This document shows positions 13,453 to 14,108 of a stretch of 14,108 nucleotides of DNA, in pieces. The stretch is from positions 1 through 14,108 of the forward strand of contig JASLJD010000058.1 in assembly GCA_030152625.1 (NCBI GenBank), in the 5' to 3' direction. Below the pieces are notes generated by a model. The model was not told where the DNA came from, did no database searches, and saw only the letters and a program-made list of their open reading frames with translations. Numbering within the stretch: position 1 is the stretch's first letter; the number at the start of each line of letters is the position of its first letter. Origin of the DNA: Erysipelothrix sp. GTDB taxonomy: Bacteria; Bacillota_I; Bacilli_A; Erysipelotrichales; Erysipelotrichaceae. Position numbers and translations under genes: made by a program.

Positions 13453-14108
13453 ACAATCTCATCGATCGCTTCTTTTATTTGAAGATTTTTTGAACTGGAA
13501 TAAAAGTAACATGTTCCTTTCTTAGCTGACATCCCTCTTCTCACCCTTCCGGCAATTTGAATCAAAGTCGATTTAGAGAAAACAGGATGATCTGCATACA
13601 AAACAAAACAAAAGCAATCTTTAAAGGTCACCCCTCTCTCAAGTATGGTTGTACAAACAAGAATTCCTTTCTCCTTTCGAAACTTTTCAATCTTTTTTTC
13701 TTTATCGGGCGTTTGTGAACAGAGCATAGGTGCTTGAAGCATTAGCGACCATTTCCTTGCTAAGGCAATACTTGGAACATAGACAAGCGATGCTTCCTTC
13801 CGATATTTCCAGATATCCCTTATAAACATATAAGGCCAAAAAAGAGAAAGGCGCCACTGCGGAACCGGAAGTTCTTGCATACTCGGACGAAGATTCAAGC
13901 TAATATGTTCCATCTTCTCTGTTCTCAACAAAGGATGCCGTGTAGCTGAAAGAAGCACAAGCTTCGAACTTTCTTTTAAACTCCTTTTCAAAAAATAATT
14001 CAAAGCTTGATTACCAACAAATGGAAAAGCGTCCGGCTCATCTAAAATAATCAAATCAAAATAATCTTCATAATGATACAACTGATGAGTCGTCATCACC
14101 AAAAGATC
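13413..14108 (-). CDS. comFA: ComFA-like DNA uptake helicase/translocase, C-terminal part, runs off window
   Basis: ComFA is a DEAD-like ATPase at the inner membrane face that helps pull transforming single-stranded DNA into the cell. The frame enters from the right edge and holds 231 residues of about 430-460; Walker A and the N-terminal zinc finger lie outside. Visible are DLLVMTTHQL, typical before motif II, then ILDEPDAFPF with a DEPD box where DEVD is usual, motif III LLSATRH, ILVCTTILERGVTF (motif V region) and QIAGRVRRG (motif VI). These match ComFA rather than PriA, to which it is related. The downstream ComFC-like gene overlaps its end, as expected for a comF operon. The promoter and any competence-regulator site would be upstream of the window. 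Confidence 0.9.
   Translation of the reverse strand, partial: DLLVMTTHQLYHYEDYFDLIILDEPDAFPFVGNQALNYFLKRSLKESSKLVLLSATRHPLLRTEKMEHISLNLRPSMQELPVPQWRLSLFWPYMFIRDIWKYRKEASLVYVPSIALARKWSLMLQAPMLCSQTPDKEKKIEKFRKEKGILVCTTILERGVTFKDCFCFVLYADHPVFSKSTLIQIAGRVRRGMSAKKGTCYFYSSSKNLQIKEAIDEIVCKNNDAFGVFKI

Overview
This is chromosomal core DNA from a low-GC Gram-positive bacterium (Bacillota). The gene order comFA-comFC-(csp)-secA-prfB-yitT-ftsE-ftsX-M23 peptidase-[LOG]-S41 peptidase-uvrB-uvrA matches the conserved comF/secA/prfB/ftsEX/ctp/uvrBA neighbourhood known from Bacillus and relatives. The short SecA, a LytM (M23) hydrolase as the partner of FtsEX, and the compact spacers with extended -10 promoters would fit an Erysipelotrichia-like or other deep-branching anaerobic lineage. 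That placement is inference only. All genes except one lie on the minus strand. No mobile element, phage gene, CRISPR array, tRNA or rRNA was seen.

Layout from the right edge, in the direction of minus-strand transcription. The C-terminal half of comFA (runs off the window) overlaps comFC; both belong to DNA uptake for natural transformation. A hairpin terminator ends this unit and its distal arm carries the -35 box of a cold-shock protein gene (csp). After the csp terminator a new promoter drives secA (preprotein translocase ATPase), then prfB (release factor 2, read through a +1 programmed frameshift) and yitT (membrane protein), all tightly spaced. ftsE and ftsX and a secreted M23 murein hydrolase form an overlapping operon with its own promoter; this looks like a complete FtsEX-controlled cell-wall cutting module for division or elongation. 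It ends at a bidirectional terminator shared with the single plus-strand gene, a LOG-family nucleotide phosphoribohydrolase. Divergent from LOG is a two-gene operon of an S41 (Ctp-type) membrane-anchored protease and uvrB, joined by a four-base overlap. After a terminator, uvrA starts from its own promoter and leaves the window at position 1.

The genes cover four jobs: DNA uptake (ComF), protein export and translation (SecA, RF2), cell-wall remodelling (FtsEX, M23, probably the S41 protease), and nucleotide excision repair (UvrA, UvrB). Coding density is very high. There is no gene-free stretch longer than about 95 bases, and every spacer is accounted for by promoters, ribosome-binding sites or terminators. 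I found no unknown multi-gene system. The points worth a second look are the RF2 frameshift site with an atypical Shine-Dalgarno element, a ComFC that has lost its PRPP loop, the catalytically intact M23 enzyme encoded with FtsEX, a SecA without the usual zinc-binding tail, csp where hpf commonly sits, and a recurrent TGCTATAAT promoter element.
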